From positions 372,001-436,000 of the forward strand of contig NZ_RAQK01000001.1 in NCBI RefSeq assembly GCF_003610455.1: a stretch of 64,000 nucleotides of DNA, in the 5' to 3' direction. Positions 1-9,275 of the stretch are shown here, piece after piece. The position numbers and the translations under genes were made by a program. Within the stretch, counting starts at the first letter, position 1. The number at the start of each line of letters is the position of its first letter. Source of the DNA: Sulfitobacter guttiformis. Lineage in GTDB: Bacteria > Pseudomonadota > Alphaproteobacteria > Rhodobacterales > Rhodobacteraceae. The notes beneath the pieces were generated by a model. It ran no database searches. It saw only the letters and a list, made by a program, of their open reading frames with translations, and was not told where the DNA came from.

Positions 1-909
1 CTGCTGGTCATTCTGGTAAAAGGTGTGATCCTCTTTGTGTTGGGGCGCATGTTCAATTTACGGGGACGCGATCAGTGGCTGTTTGCGCTAGGACTGGCAC
101 AGGCGGGCGAATTCGGCTTTGTCCTCGTGAGCTTTTCTGTGGCGACGGGCGTGATGCCTGACGGGGTGGCCGAGACCCTGCTCCTGGTCATTGCACTCAC
201 CATGCTGATCACGCCTTTGCTGTTTATTCTGCATGATGTCATCTCGAAACGCAGTGCCGATGCCACCGTGCGCCCCCCCGATGACGAAATCGACGAAGAA
301 GGGCCGGTGATTATTGCGGGGATTGGCCGCTTCGGTCAAATCGTCAACCGTCTGGTGCAGGCTTCGGGGTTCGAAACTGTGGTACTGGATCATAACCCCG
401 ATACCATCGCCGTTATGCGCCGCTTCGGGTTCAAAGCGTTTCTGGGGGATCCCACGCGTGCGGATGTCCTGCGCAAGGCCGGGCTTGCCGATGCGCGGGT
501 TCTGGTTGTAGCGCTAGATAACCGCAAGGCAGCTCGCCAACTGGTGGCATATGCCCGTGCGCAACGCCCCGACCTTCATATCATTGCACGTGCCCATGAC
601 CGCACAGATGTGTACCACCTGTATCAGGCCGGTGCCAATGACATCGTCCGTGAAATGTTCGACGGGTCCTTGCGGGCGGGGCGGTACGCGCTCGAAAATC
701 TCGGCCTGTCGGAATACGAGGCGGCAGAAGCGCAACGGATCTTCTACCATCACGACCGGATGTCGGTCCGTGAGCTGGCAGGCCTTTGGCGCCCCGATGT
801 GGCGCCCGCTGACAATCCAGCCTATGTCAAACGCGCAAAAGAGCTGGAAAAAGATCTGGAAACCGCGTTTCTGAACCGCTCTGATGAAGACGAGGAAAAG
901 CAAGCGTGA
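1..909 (+). CDS. CPA2-family monovalent cation:proton antiporter with RCK domain (KefB/KefC-like), 5' end outside window
   Basis: The reading frame is open from base 1, so about 302 C-terminal residues are visible. The first part is hydrophobic and carries the AQAGEFGFV helix typical of the CPA2 exchanger core. After a short charged linker comes a TrkA-N/RCK nucleotide-binding domain with a GIGRFGQ (GxGxxG) loop, an acidic residue at the end of the second strand (VVLDHN) and the LGDPT segment. The family exchanges K+ or Na+ for H+ in the inner membrane under control of the cytoplasmic RCK domain. The tail is acidic (SDEDEEKQA). No ancillary KefF/KefG-type gene follows; the next gene is convergent. 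Substrate ion cannot be told from sequence. Confidence 0.9.
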   Translation: MLVILVKGVILFVLGRMFNLRGRDQWLFALGLAQAGEFGFVLVSFSVATGVMPDGVAETLLLVIALTMLITPLLFILHDVISKRSADATVRPPDDEIDEEGPVIIAGIGRFGQIVNRLVQASGFETVVLDHNPDTIAVMRRFGFKAFLGDPTRADVLRKAGLADARVLVVALDNRKAARQLVAYARAQRPDLHIIARAHDRTDVYHLYQAGANDIVREMFDGSLRAGRYALENLGLSEYEAAEAQRIFYHHDRMSVRELAGLWRPDVAPADNPAYVKRAKELEKDLETAFLNRSDEDEEKQA

Positions 910-965
910 GGCGCTTGCGCGTCCCGCGGTCCGCTGCGTAGTTCCCGCTTTATGTTCCGGCGCTC

Positions 966-1976
966 TTAACTGCCGCTGACTCCAGCCTCGGCGAACGTAG
1001 CCATTCCGCTGTGGCATTCGAGCGCTGCTTTCACAATCTGGATGGCAAGCGCCCCGCCAGAAGCTTCGCCCAGCCGCAAGCCGAGCGACAAAAGCGGTGA
1101 TTTGTTCAGGGCAGCCAGCAGGCGGTCATGCCCCCCTTCGGAGCTGAGATGGCCCGCGAGGCAGTGGTCAAGTGCGCTGATATGCGTATGCGCAAGGCAC
1201 GCTGCGGCGGCAGTGCAGATAAACCCGTCAAGGATAACGGGAATACGCAGGCTGCGCGCGCGCGCAATCGCCCCCGCCATCGCAGCCAGTTCACGACCGC
1301 CCAGACGGCGAAGCGTCTCAATTCCGTCGCCTTTCCCTTTGTGCAGCGCCAGCCCTTCATCCACCACACGTGTTTTATGGGCAAGGCCGGTATCGTCTAC
1401 GCCTGTTCCCCGCCCTGTCCAGTCCGCAGCATCGCCCCCAAGAAGGGCGGCGGCGAGAGCAGCGGCGGGAGTTGTATTGCCAATGCCCATCTCTCCAACC
1501 ACCAGCAGATCGGCATTTGTGCGCACAGCATTCCAGCCCGTGCTGAGGGCGGCGAGCATATCTTCCGCCGACATGGCGGGCCCCTTTGTAAAATCATCCG
1601 TAGGGCGGTCAAGCTCGAGCGCGTGCACATCGAGCTGCGCACCGGCTGCGCGCGCCAGCTGGTTGATTGCGGCCCCCCCATGCTCGAAATTCATCACCAT
1701 CTGTGCAGTCACCTCGGGCGGAAAGGCGGACACGCCTTGCGCCGCCACGCCATGATTCCCGGCAAACACAATAATCTGCGGGGCTGAAATGCGCGGCTGC
1801 GAATTACCGCGCCAGCCTGCGTACCACTGCGCAATATCCTCCAGCCGTCCCAGCGCGCCGGGCGGTTTGGTTAGCTGGCTATTGCGATCTGCGGCACCGT
1901 CGCGGGCCGCTGCGTCAACATCGGGCATATCCGCCAGCGCAGCGCGAAACGCGTCTAAATCAGAAAACTCGACCAT
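966..1976 (-). CDS. cobT: Nicotinate-nucleotide--dimethylbenzimidazole phosphoribosyltransferase
   Basis: This 336-residue enzyme makes alpha-ribazole phosphate from nicotinate mononucleotide and DMB for the lower ligand of cobalamin. Family signatures are seen in order: the N-terminal [10 protein letters not shown] segment, FAGNHGV, the VTAQMV stretch, [13 protein letters not shown], and a C-terminal [10 protein letters not shown] carrying the catalytic-type glutamate. An in-frame start 7 codons upstream exists, but the ATG at 1976 (MVEFSDLD) gives the usual length. The gene is divergent from cobS with about 80 bases between starts, so both probably share a control region. No cobalamin riboswitch fits in that gap. 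Confidence 0.95.
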   Translation of the reverse strand: MVEFSDLDAFRAALADMPDVDAAARDGAADRNSQLTKPPGALGRLEDIAQWYAGWRGNSQPRISAPQIIVFAGNHGVAAQGVSAFPPEVTAQMVMNFEHGGAAINQLARAAGAQLDVHALELDRPTDDFTKGPAMSAEDMLAALSTGWNAVRTNADLLVVGEMGIGNTTPAAALAAALLGGDAADWTGRGTGVDDTGLAHKTRVVDEGLALHKGKGDGIETLRRLGGRELAAMAGAIARARSLRIPVILDGFICTAAAACLAHTHISALDHCLAGHLSSEGGHDRLLAALNKSPLLSLGLRLGEASGGALAIQIVKAALECHSGMATFAEAGVSGS

Positions 1977-2056
1977 TTTGATAACCTTCATTGCCACAGT
2001 GCTTGTGCCTGTTTACGCAATAGGGCGCAGCTCACAACCGTGGAAAAGGCTCCTTG

Positions 2057-2806
2057 ATGGATAAAAACGACCCCCTGCGCCAGCTTTGGCTGGCCTTCGT
2101 GCTATTGACCCGCTTGCCGCTGCCGCATTTGCCGGAGAACGCGTTCTCTCAGGGGCCGCGCGCGGTCTGGGCCTATCCACTTGTCGGGTTTGTGGTGGGC
2201 GCTATCGGTGCGCTGACAGGACAGATTTCCCTGTCGCTCGGGCTGCCGGTAACAGGGTCTGCGGTGCTGGCGCTGGGGGCGATGATACTGCTCACTGGTG
2301 CGATGCACGAGGACGGACTCGCCGACATGTTTGACGGGTTCTGGGGCGGCACCACAACGGCGCGGCGGCTGGACATCATGCGCGACAGCCAGATCGGAAC
2401 CTATGGTGTGTTGGCATTAATCCTTGTCTGTCTGGCAAAAATCAGCGCTCTGAGCGTGCTGCTGGGCAGTGGCGGCTGGGCCATAGTGGCGGCAGCGGCG
2501 CTGTCACGGGGCATTATGCCCGCATTGATGCACGGCCTGCCCCATGCGCGCGTTGACGGCCTCTCGCGCAGCGTAGGCGTGCCCCCACGCAGGGCCGCAG
2601 TCACGGCAGCGGCTATCGGAGCGTTAGCGGCACTTTTGTGTTTGGGGTCGCTCGGTATCGCGGCCATCTGCGTTGCTGCTCTCGTCGGTCTCGCAACTGC
2701 CTTGCTTGCAAAGCGGAAGATCGGCGGACAGACCGGCGATGTTTTGGGCGCTGCGCAACAGCTGGGCGAGACGGCGATCCTGTTGATCTGTGCAGCCGCC
2801 CTTTAA
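2057..2806 (+). CDS. cobS: Adenosylcobinamide-GDP ribazoletransferase (cobalamin synthase)
   Basis: This 249-residue polytopic inner-membrane enzyme joins adenosylcobinamide-GDP to alpha-ribazole(-phosphate), the final assembly of cobalamin. It shows the family's N-terminal LLTRLPLP stretch and the acidic motif GAMHEDGLADMFDGFWGG followed by RRLDIMRDSQIGTYG, then several hydrophobic helices. A TTG lies directly before the ATG at 2057; the ATG is preferred because AAAGG sits 8 bases upstream. It is divergent from cobT, which makes its second substrate. A hairpin terminator follows the stop. Confidence 0.95.
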   Translation: MDKNDPLRQLWLAFVLLTRLPLPHLPENAFSQGPRAVWAYPLVGFVVGAIGALTGQISLSLGLPVTGSAVLALGAMILLTGAMHEDGLADMFDGFWGGTTTARRLDIMRDSQIGTYGVLALILVCLAKISALSVLLGSGGWAIVAAAALSRGIMPALMHGLPHARVDGLSRSVGVPPRRAAVTAAAIGALAALLCLGSLGIAAICVAALVGLATALLAKRKIGGQTGDVLGAAQQLGETAILLICAAAL

Positions 2807-2812
2807 AATAAA

Positions 2813-2844
2813 AAACCGCGCCACGGCAGGGCCGGACGCGGTTT
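2813..2844. terminator. Bidirectional hairpin terminator between cobS and carD-like gene
   Basis: The 8-bp perfect stem AAACCGCG / CGCGGTTT (2813-2820 with 2837-2844) surrounds a 16-base loop and has A-rich sequence on one side and T-rich sequence on the other. It lies between two convergent stop codons, so it can serve both transcripts. Confidence 0.8.
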
Positions 2845-2863
2845 CATGTAGTTTTCAAACCAA

Positions 2864-3376
2864 TCAGGCTGCGATGCGGCTTTCCAGAACATCACCGATC
2901 TGCTTCGCTGCGGCCAGTTCGTCGCCACTTGCGACGGCAGCAACTTCGCGGGTCAAACGCTCCAGTGCCGCTTCGTATAACTGACGCTCGGAATAGGACT
3001 GCTCGCGCTGGTCGTCTGTACGGTGCAGATCGCGCACCACTTCGGCAATCGCGATCAGATCACCCGAGTTGATCTTTTGCTCGTATTCCTGTGCCCGGCG
3101 GGACCACATCGCACGCTTTACCTTTGCTTTCCCCTTGAGGGTCTTCATCGCATGCGCGATCACATCTGGAGAGCTGAGAGCACGCATGCCGATTTCGGTG
3201 GCCTTGTGGGTTGGAACCCTCAACGTCATCTTGTCTTTCTCGAATGCGATCACGAACAGTTCAAGCGTGATGCCCGCGACTTCCTGCTCTTCAACCGATA
3301 CGATCTGGCCTACGCCATGAGCCGGATAAACGACAAATTCGTTGGGGCGGAAGTCGAGTTTTTTTGTTTTCGTCAT
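2864..3376 (-). CDS. CarD/CdnL-family RNA polymerase-binding regulator
   Basis: The 170-residue protein opens with the CarD_CdnL_TRCF module (FVVYPAHGVGQIVSVEEQEV), a Tudor-like fold that contacts the RNA polymerase beta subunit. It continues with an all-helical C-terminal half (KVKRAMWSRRAQEYEQKINSGDL) typical of DNA-contacting CdnL. The family stabilises open complexes at housekeeping promoters. An upstream extension of 20 codons is open, but the ATG at 3376 is chosen because AGGAG lies about 10 bases before it and the family starts here. It is the last gene of a helicase-S4-fdxA-carD run on this strand. Confidence 0.92.
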   Translation of the reverse strand: MTKTKKLDFRPNEFVVYPAHGVGQIVSVEEQEVAGITLELFVIAFEKDKMTLRVPTHKATEIGMRALSSPDVIAHAMKTLKGKAKVKRAMWSRRAQEYEQKINSGDLIAIAEVVRDLHRTDDQREQSYSERQLYEAALERLTREVAAVASGDELAAAKQIGDVLESRIAA

Positions 3377-3638
3377 GCTGTTCAAGCTCCTGAAATGGCC
3401 CTGCCTGCAAGAGGCAACGCGCAACAAACACGGCACCCACCGGGCTATCGCCCGCGAGACCCGCGTCTAATATTTAATGGTCAAATGCGCCGTGGCAGGG
3501 CGGCGTCTGTGGGTGTTAATCGTATTATCATCGAAAGAATCATAACACAAAAATGCCCCCCTTTAAAGGGAGACAATTTTTCAGCGCAACACAAGCCTAA
3601 GCTGGCCAAAAGTATTGAACAACCAGTCCACTTTAAGG

Positions 3639-3974
3639 TTAGCCGCCCTCGCCGGGCGTCTCGGAGAAAAGGTCCATTTTGCCCTCTTTTCCGTCCATCT
3701 CTTCTGCCGATGGCAGAGGATCCTTCTTTGTAATAATAACCGGCCAGAGTATTGAATACATGCGGTTGAATTCGACCCACTTTTCCATGTCCGGCTCAGT
3801 GTCGGGACGGATCGCATCAGCAGGGCATTCCGGTTCGCATACACCGCAGTCAATACATTCATCGGGATGGATCACGAGCATGTTCTCCCCCTCGTAGAAA
3901 CAATCCACGGGGCATACCTCGACACAGTCGGTATATTTGCAGGCGATACAGGCGTCGTTCACGATATAAGTCAT
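3639..3974 (-). CDS. fdxA: 7Fe ferredoxin (FdxA type)
   Basis: This 111-residue cytosolic electron carrier has two cluster-binding segments: C9, C12, C17 and C21 in the first and C40, C43, C46 and C50 in the second. The spacing is that of FdxA proteins, which hold one [3Fe-4S] and one [4Fe-4S] cluster. The C-terminal extension with [19 protein letters not shown] is also typical of the subfamily. It lies between the S4-domain gene and the carD-like gene on the same strand, an arrangement I know as common in alphaproteobacteria. Its redox partner cannot be told from context. Confidence 0.95.
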   Translation of the reverse strand: MTYIVNDACIACKYTDCVEVCPVDCFYEGENMLVIHPDECIDCGVCEPECPADAIRPDTEPDMEKWVEFNRMYSILWPVIITKKDPLPSAEEMDGKEGKMDLFSETPGEGG

Positions 3975-4026
3975 GGGTTTGTCTCTGTCAGGTTATCCTG
4001 CCCAGTAGCTAGAACAGCCACGCCCA

Positions 4027-4416
4027 TCATTCAAGGTGGCGTGCCTTAGAAAGATCAAGCTGACGGCGGTCGCGCTTTGTCGGGCGACCTTTTCCCTCAA
4101 ACGCCGGATTATGCGCAATTTTGTCCCTGTCAGCGCGTTCAGGCGGCGCCATATCGGTATAAAGTGCCTGCGCTTCGGGTGCAGGGCCGCGCCGCATGCC
4201 CAGTGCATCTATCTGGATCACACGAATATGATCATCTTTGGGGAAAGTCAGCACATCGCCGGGCGTAATTGTCGCACTGCGTTTGTAAGCGGGTGTGCCG
4301 TTCACCCGCACATGCCCCCCGGCGACAGTACTTGCCGCCAGAGTGCGTGTTTTAAAAAACCGCGCGTACCACAACCACTTATCCAGTCGGAGTTTTTGCG
4401 CAGGGGTTTCTGTCAT
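4027..4416 (-). CDS. S4-domain RNA-binding protein (HslR-like)
   Basis: The 129-residue protein begins with a classical S4 fold (LRLDKWLWYARFFKTRTLA, then GHVRVNG and TPGDVLTF). It ends in a basic, charged tail of about 45 residues. Relatives such as Hsp15/HslR bind stalled 50S subunits; whether this one does is inferred. Its start lies 9 bases after the stop of the SUV3-type helicase, so the two are probably co-transcribed and both linked to RNA metabolism. Confidence 0.88.
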   Translation of the reverse strand: MTETPAQKLRLDKWLWYARFFKTRTLAASTVAGGHVRVNGTPAYKRSATITPGDVLTFPKDDHIRVIQIDALGMRRGPAPEAQALYTDMAPPERADRDKIAHNPAFEGKGRPTKRDRRQLDLSKARHLE

Positions 4417-4425
4417 ATCAGCCTG

Positions 4426-7326
4426 TTATTTATCATTCTTGAGGCCCATCAGGGCCGCAGCAAACGGGTTGTCAGGGTCGATCTTCTTTTCGGGTTTTGC
4501 AGGGCGAGCAGAGAAGTTCTGTACCTTACCGCTCTTATCTCCGTCGCGTGGTCCTTTTTTGTTCCCGCGCTGGTTTGGTTTACCCTTACCTTTAGGACGG
4601 TCCCCGCCTGCAGGTGGCTGGCGGCGCGGCGCACGCGCCCACGTGAAGGTATAAAATGTCTCCATCTCGGCGCCCGCGATCTGCGCATCCGGTGCAGTGC
4701 CTTGTGGCGTTTCCGTTTCAGACATGTCCGGAATCGCGGCTGCGACCTCTCCCCCCTCGGACGGCTCCGAGAGGATCGGTGCGATACCTTCATCCTCGAT
4801 AGCCGCCACCGCTTCATCGATGTCTGCGGGCATTGCAGGAGAAGGATCATCTATGATCGCGCCTTCAGGAGGCGTGTTTACATCCATAATCGGCGTATCG
4901 GCTGGAATGTCTTTCGCTGCTTTCGGCATCACCTCGGTCACTATTTTGACTTTTGTGCGCTCGCCCGCCTCGGCCTTGTATCCAAGGCCGCGCATGAGAT
5001 CGGCGAATTGTTCCAGCGTTGTGCCTGATATCGACAGCATATCGGCCTTTGCCTCAAAACCGCCGCGCGAATCCTCTGCGCGCAACATGTCTGCCAGACG
5101 CTCCAGCATGTCGATGCGGATGGCCCGCGTACCCGCATTACGGTAGCCCGACATTGTGTCGGCCCCGGCAGGCGCACCCTGCTCTACAGGGATGGTTACG
5201 AGACCCGGAGGAGGCGATTCGGGGAATTCCGACAAGCCCTTGGTCAATGACCATAACACCAGCCGCAACCGTGTTGGCGCAGGCTTTAGCAAAAGGGGCA
5301 TAAAAATTGTAAACTGGCCAAAACGGATACCGTGTTTGCGAAGCGCACCACGTGCATCCTGATCAAGCGATTTGACTTCCTCGGTCAACTCCGCCCGTGG
5401 CAAAATACCAAAGCCCTCAACCATGCGGAAGGCAAAGCCCCGCGCCAACCCCGTCAGAGCCTCATCATTCTTGAGGGCTAAAAGCGGCTCAAACAAGTTT
5501 GCGATCTTGCGATCAACGAAATGTTGCAAGCGGCGCTGCACCTTTTGTGCAACCTCCGGCCCGGCAACATCGTCAACAAACACTTCAACCTGAGGCTTCA
5601 GGCCATCGGATCCAGTAACCAGCTTCCCAACAGCCGAGCTGCCCCACATCAGGCCACCCTGCTCGGTGAAATCAATTTCTGTATCCGGCGCATTATAAAA
5701 ACGGTCAGCCCTCAAATGGAACTGAGGCGCCAGCGCCTGAAGCGCTGCCGTCTTGATCGTTTTATTCTCAGCCGTGCCTGCGCCTTTGTCAGCGCGGAAC
5801 CGGAAACCGTCCAGCTTGCCTACAAATTCACCTTCAACGGTTACTTCACCGGTCTCGTTATTCACTTCGGCCACCATGGCTTCCTTCTGTCCTAGCCGGC
5901 GCAAAAGCACGGATGTGCGCCGGTCTACAAATCTTTGGGTCAAACGTTCGTGCAAGGCGTCCGACAGTCTGTCTTCTACGACACGTGCTTCCCCGCGCCA
6001 ATGGCTTTCGTCATTTGTCCATCCTTTGCGCTGGGTCACATATGTCCACGTTCGGATAAAAGCCAGTCGCTTGCTCAACGCATCAATGTCGCCATCGGTT
6101 CGATCAATACGTTTTATTTGTCGCGCCAGCCAGTCGTCAGGGATGCTGCCGCGTTGATGGAGATGGTTGTAAATATGCTCCAGCAGGTTCGCATGCTCGG
6201 CATTCGAGATACTGCGAAAGTCCGGTATCCGGCAGACATCCCACAGCAGCTTAACAGAAGGGCCGTCGGTGCAGCGCGCGGCGATTTCCGCATCCTCGCC
6301 GAGCGTCTTGAGCACGCGTAGGTCATCCGCCTCCCGTGCCCTGACCAGCCGCTCATGATCGGGGCCCACCTCCAATGATTTGATCAAAGCGGCGATTGTG
6401 CCGAATTGAAGGTTCGGATTGCGCCAGTTGATTTTGGTCTGGGGCGTGAATTTATGATCCATGATTGCACGCGCCACACCGTCATCCATCGGGGGAACAT
6501 CGCCTGTTACGCCGAAAGTGCCGTTCTTCATGCCGCGCCCTGCCCGCCCTGCAATCTGCGCCAGCTCATTGGGGGCAAGGGGGCGCATACGTCGCCCGTC
6601 AAATTTCGAAAGGGAGCTGAACGCCACATGATCGACGTCCAGATTGAGACCCATCCCGATGGCATCCGTGGCCACCAGATAATCGACCTCGCCGTTTTGA
6701 TACATATCGACCTGCGCATTACGCGTGCGTGGGCTGAGCGCGCCCATAACCACTGCTGCCCCCCCTTTTTGGCGGCGGATCAGCTCTGCAATTGCATAAA
6801 CATTCTCAACTGAAAACCCCACAATTGCGCTACGGGGACGCATCCGGCTTATCTTTTTCTGACCTGCATAGGTTAATTCAGACATCCGCTCGCGGTGTAC
6901 GAATTGCGCCTCGGGTACCAGTGCGGCAATGGTGCCGCGCATGGTGTCAGACCCCATGAACAACGTCTCATGCAGGCCCCGCGCGCGCAAAAGACGATCT
7001 GTAAAGACGTGGCCGCGCTCAGGATCAGCGCAGAGCTGGATTTCATCTACGGCGACGAAATCAGCACCCATGCCCTCAGGCATCGCCTCGACAGTACACA
7101 CCCAATATTGTGTGCGCGGCGGCACGATCCGCTCCTCGCCCGTGACCAGCGCCACCACGGATGGTCCTCGCGCCTTTACAATCCGGTCATAGACTTCGCG
7201 TGCAAGCAAACGCAAAGGCAGGCCAATAACACCTGTCCGGTGCCCCAGCATCCGCTCGATCGCGTAGGTCGTTTTGCCGGTGTTGGTCGGGCCCAAAACT
7301 GCCACAACCCTGCCTTGCGTGTTCAC
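4426..7326 (-). CDS. SUV3-type DExH-box RNA helicase
   Basis: This 966-residue superfamily 2 helicase has, in order, Walker A GPTNTGKTT (residues ~13-21), the DEIQ box (~95), SDTMRG, a helicase C domain with ALSPRTRNAQVDMYQNGEVDYLVATDAIGMGLN, and motif VI QIAGRAGRG. This DEIQ-type core is that of mitochondrial Suv3p and its alphaproteobacterial homologues, which unwind RNA. The last ~130 residues are low-complexity: an acidic/Ala/Pro stretch, then a basic K/G/R-rich segment that may bind nucleic acid. It heads a probable operon with the S4 protein, FdxA and CarD. Its RNA substrate is unknown. Confidence 0.9.
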   Translation of the reverse strand: MNTQGRVVAVLGPTNTGKTTYAIERMLGHRTGVIGLPLRLLAREVYDRIVKARGPSVVALVTGEERIVPPRTQYWVCTVEAMPEGMGADFVAVDEIQLCADPERGHVFTDRLLRARGLHETLFMGSDTMRGTIAALVPEAQFVHRERMSELTYAGQKKISRMRPRSAIVGFSVENVYAIAELIRRQKGGAAVVMGALSPRTRNAQVDMYQNGEVDYLVATDAIGMGLNLDVDHVAFSSLSKFDGRRMRPLAPNELAQIAGRAGRGMKNGTFGVTGDVPPMDDGVARAIMDHKFTPQTKINWRNPNLQFGTIAALIKSLEVGPDHERLVRAREADDLRVLKTLGEDAEIAARCTDGPSVKLLWDVCRIPDFRSISNAEHANLLEHIYNHLHQRGSIPDDWLARQIKRIDRTDGDIDALSKRLAFIRTWTYVTQRKGWTNDESHWRGEARVVEDRLSDALHERLTQRFVDRRTSVLLRRLGQKEAMVAEVNNETGEVTVEGEFVGKLDGFRFRADKGAGTAENKTIKTAALQALAPQFHLRADRFYNAPDTEIDFTEQGGLMWGSSAVGKLVTGSDGLKPQVEVFVDDVAGPEVAQKVQRRLQHFVDRKIANLFEPLLALKNDEALTGLARGFAFRMVEGFGILPRAELTEEVKSLDQDARGALRKHGIRFGQFTIFMPLLLKPAPTRLRLVLWSLTKGLSEFPESPPPGLVTIPVEQGAPAGADTMSGYRNAGTRAIRIDMLERLADMLRAEDSRGGFEAKADMLSISGTTLEQFADLMRGLGYKAEAGERTKVKIVTEVMPKAAKDIPADTPIMDVNTPPEGAIIDDPSPAMPADIDEAVAAIEDEGIAPILSEPSEGGEVAAAIPDMSETETPQGTAPDAQIAGAEMETFYTFTWARAPRRQPPAGGDRPKGKGKPNQRGNKKGPRDGDKSGKVQNFSARPAKPEKKIDPDNPFAAALMGLKNDK

Positions 7327-7345
7327 CGCAATGTCCTAACTTGGA

Positions 7346-7909
7346 TTAGAGGGTGCGACCAATACCGATCGTTTTAAGTTGTTCAAGCGCCTTTTCGGCG
7401 TTTTCATGGTGCGGGTTCAGCGCCAGCACACGGCGGTAAAGTTCGGCAGCGCGGCGTTCGTTGCCAAGCTCCTCAAACAAAACGCCAAGGCCGAAAATTG
7501 CGTTGAAATTGTCGGGGTTGAGCGCGAGGGCCGTTTCCAGATCATCGAGCGCAGGACCATATAACCCGGCGCGGTAGAATGCAGTTGCGCGCGCGTGATA
7601 CCCTTCGGGGAAATCAGGTGCGTGATCCGTCAAGGCAGTCAAATGGCCGATCGCTACATCGAAATTACCTACGGCCATCGCATCCCGCCCGCGCTTGAGC
7701 AACAGATCCATCGCAGCAGAGCCGGAGCGTGACCACTCGCGCTCAACATTACGCACTGCAGCGGCTGATTGCTCGGGCGGCGCGGTGCGCAACGCCTCCA
7801 AAAGTTCGGATATCTGCGGCGCCTGCTGCCCACTTGCGGGGCCAGACAGCAACACAGCACATCCAAGTGCCGTAACGGTATGTTTGAGGTTGACGATGTA
7901 TCTGACCAT
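7346..7909 (-). CDS. Exported TPR-repeat protein
   Basis: The 187-residue product starts with a signal peptide (hydrophobic TALGCAVLLSGPASG before QQAP), so it is likely periplasmic. The mature part holds about three tetratricopeptide repeats; the last two (AFYRAGLYGPALDDLETALALNP and LFEELGNERRAAELYRRVLALNP) are clear. TPRs scaffold protein-protein contacts; no partner is evident. The open frame runs 110 codons further upstream, but that extension is the antisense of the SCP2-like gene. The ATG at 7909 directly before the signal sequence is therefore preferred. It lies 20 bases upstream of the helicase start and could be co-transcribed with it. Confidence 0.85.
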   Translation of the reverse strand: MVRYIVNLKHTVTALGCAVLLSGPASGQQAPQISELLEALRTAPPEQSAAAVRNVEREWSRSGSAAMDLLLKRGRDAMAVGNFDVAIGHLTALTDHAPDFPEGYHARATAFYRAGLYGPALDDLETALALNPDNFNAIFGLGVLFEELGNERRAAELYRRVLALNPHHENAEKALEQLKTIGIGRTL

Positions 7910-7985
7910 AACAACAGTGAATGTAACAGGTGGGGGAGCGATTTCTAGTGACGACCGCCACCATTTGCCAAAAAAGGGCCAAATA

Positions 7986-8276
7986 ATGAGCGACATGATC
8001 AACGAAGCGGTAAAAGTACTGTCTGCAAAGATGGACGGCGTTGAAATCGGCGGCACTGTGAAATTCGAGATCGAGGGTGAAGGCTCTGTAATGGTTGATG
8101 ATTCCGGCGTGCGTGCTGGCGACGAAGAAGCTGATGTGACCCTCACCGCCGATCCGGAGACATTCCAGGGCATCATGTCGGGCGATACGAACCCGACATC
8201 GGCCTTCATGACCGGCAAGCTCAAGGTCGATGGTGACATGGGGATGGCGATGAAGCTGGCCTCTGCGTTGGCATAA
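7986..8276 (+). CDS. SCP2 sterol-carrier-like protein
   Basis: This 96-residue protein is a minimal SCP2 domain. The VKFEIEGEGSVMVDDSGV strand pair, ADVTLTADPETFQGIMSG and the closing GKLKVDGDMGMAMKLASAL helix are all family hallmarks. The fold binds lipids or acyl-CoA in a hydrophobic tunnel. The start at 7986 matches the domain boundary; an upstream in-frame extension has no family similarity. It is divergent from the TPR gene and 13 bases upstream of an alpha/beta hydrolase, so a joint lipid-related role is possible but inferred. Confidence 0.9.
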   Translation: MSDMINEAVKVLSAKMDGVEIGGTVKFEIEGEGSVMVDDSGVRAGDEEADVTLTADPETFQGIMSGDTNPTSAFMTGKLKVDGDMGMAMKLASALA

Positions 8277-8289
8277 CCGACCCAACCCT

Positions 8290-9237
8290 ATGACCCTTAC
8301 GCCTGCCCCTCTGTTCACCGACATTTACCCCGGCCCTGACAACGGCCAGGCGTATTGGCTCAAAACATCCGACGCAAAGCAGATACGGCTTGGTGTTTGG
8401 GCGGCGGAGCAGGCGAAGGGCACGGTCCTGATTTTTCCGGGCCGTACCGAATATATCGAAAAATATGCAAATGCAGCGGCGGAGTTTGCGGCGCGGGGCC
8501 TGTCGTGCGCGGCGATCGACTGGCGGGGTCAGGGCCTTGCTGACCGAATTCTCGACGATCCGCTTATCGGCCATGTCGACCATTTCCCGGATTATCAAAA
8601 AGACGTAGCCGCTCTTATTCGTTCTGCACGCAGCCTTAATCTGCCACGCCCCTATTTTATGGTCGCCCACTCAATGGGTGGCGCCATCGGCCTGCGCGCC
8701 GTTATGGAGGGGCTGTCGGTACAGGCCGCCGCCTTCACCGCGCCAATGTGGGGTATTCATATCGCGCCGCATATGCGGCTGCCCGCAAAACTCCTCAGCA
8801 GCCTGATGCCAAAGCTGAACCAAGGTCACCGCATGCCGTTGGGCACCACCACAACGCCATACCCGCTGACAGCGCCCTTCGACGATAACATGCTGACCAC
8901 AGATGCAGAAATGTATGACATGATGCGCGACCAGATCACCGCGCATCCCGCACTGCAGCTTGGCGGCCCCAGCTATGTCTGGCTGCGCGAAGCTCTGGCA
9001 GAGACACAGCATCTGTCACAGCGTGCCGCCCCGAACCTCACCAGCCTCACATTTGTGGGGACCAACGAGCGGATCGTCGACGTACCACGCATCCACGCCC
9101 GCATGCAGGGTTGGAAAGGCGGGCAACTGCGCATCGTTGAAGGGGCCGAACACGAAGTGCTGATGGAAGTGCCTGAAATACGTCTCCCGATTTTCGATGA
9201 AATTGCCGGTATGTTTCTTAACACAACCACAGGCTAG
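8290..9237 (+). CDS. Alpha/beta hydrolase, lysophospholipase/monoacylglycerol lipase-like
   Basis: The 315-residue protein belongs to the PldB-like (Hydrolase_4) group. The nucleophile elbow AHSMGG places the catalytic serine at residue 128. An oxyanion-side segment FPGRTEYIEKY, DWRGQGLADR, a late acid (NERIVDVP) and the terminal GAEHEVLME histidine complete the triad. No signal peptide is seen, so it is probably cytosolic. It follows the SCP2-like gene by 13 bases, with no room for a promoter, suggesting co-expression. The exact substrate cannot be assigned. Confidence 0.9.
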   Translation: MTLTPAPLFTDIYPGPDNGQAYWLKTSDAKQIRLGVWAAEQAKGTVLIFPGRTEYIEKYANAAAEFAARGLSCAAIDWRGQGLADRILDDPLIGHVDHFPDYQKDVAALIRSARSLNLPRPYFMVAHSMGGAIGLRAVMEGLSVQAAAFTAPMWGIHIAPHMRLPAKLLSSLMPKLNQGHRMPLGTTTTPYPLTAPFDDNMLTTDAEMYDMMRDQITAHPALQLGGPSYVWLREALAETQHLSQRAAPNLTSLTFVGTNERIVDVPRIHARMQGWKGGQLRIVEGAEHEVLMEVPEIRLPIFDEIAGMFLNTTTG

Positions 9238-9275
9238 GGCTGGCACAGCCAGTTTTACCTCCTACATATTAATGC

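Noticed and set aside
1977..2056. Cobalamin riboswitch between cobT and cobS
   Set aside because: The gap is about 80 bases and shows no B12-box sequence; a cobalamin riboswitch would need roughly 200 bases.
3559..3570. Terminator after fdxA (CCCTTTAAAGGG)
   Set aside because: The palindrome has no loop and no T run on the fdxA strand, so it is not a convincing hairpin terminator.
4036..5028. Long plus-strand open frame opposite the helicase C-terminus
   Set aside because: It is a shadow of the minus-strand S4 and helicase genes, with arginine/cysteine-rich non-protein-like sequence.
7910..8239. N-terminal extension of the TPR protein over 110 codons
   Set aside because: The extension is exactly antisense to the SCP2-like gene and has no protein-like pattern; the signal peptide starts at 7909.
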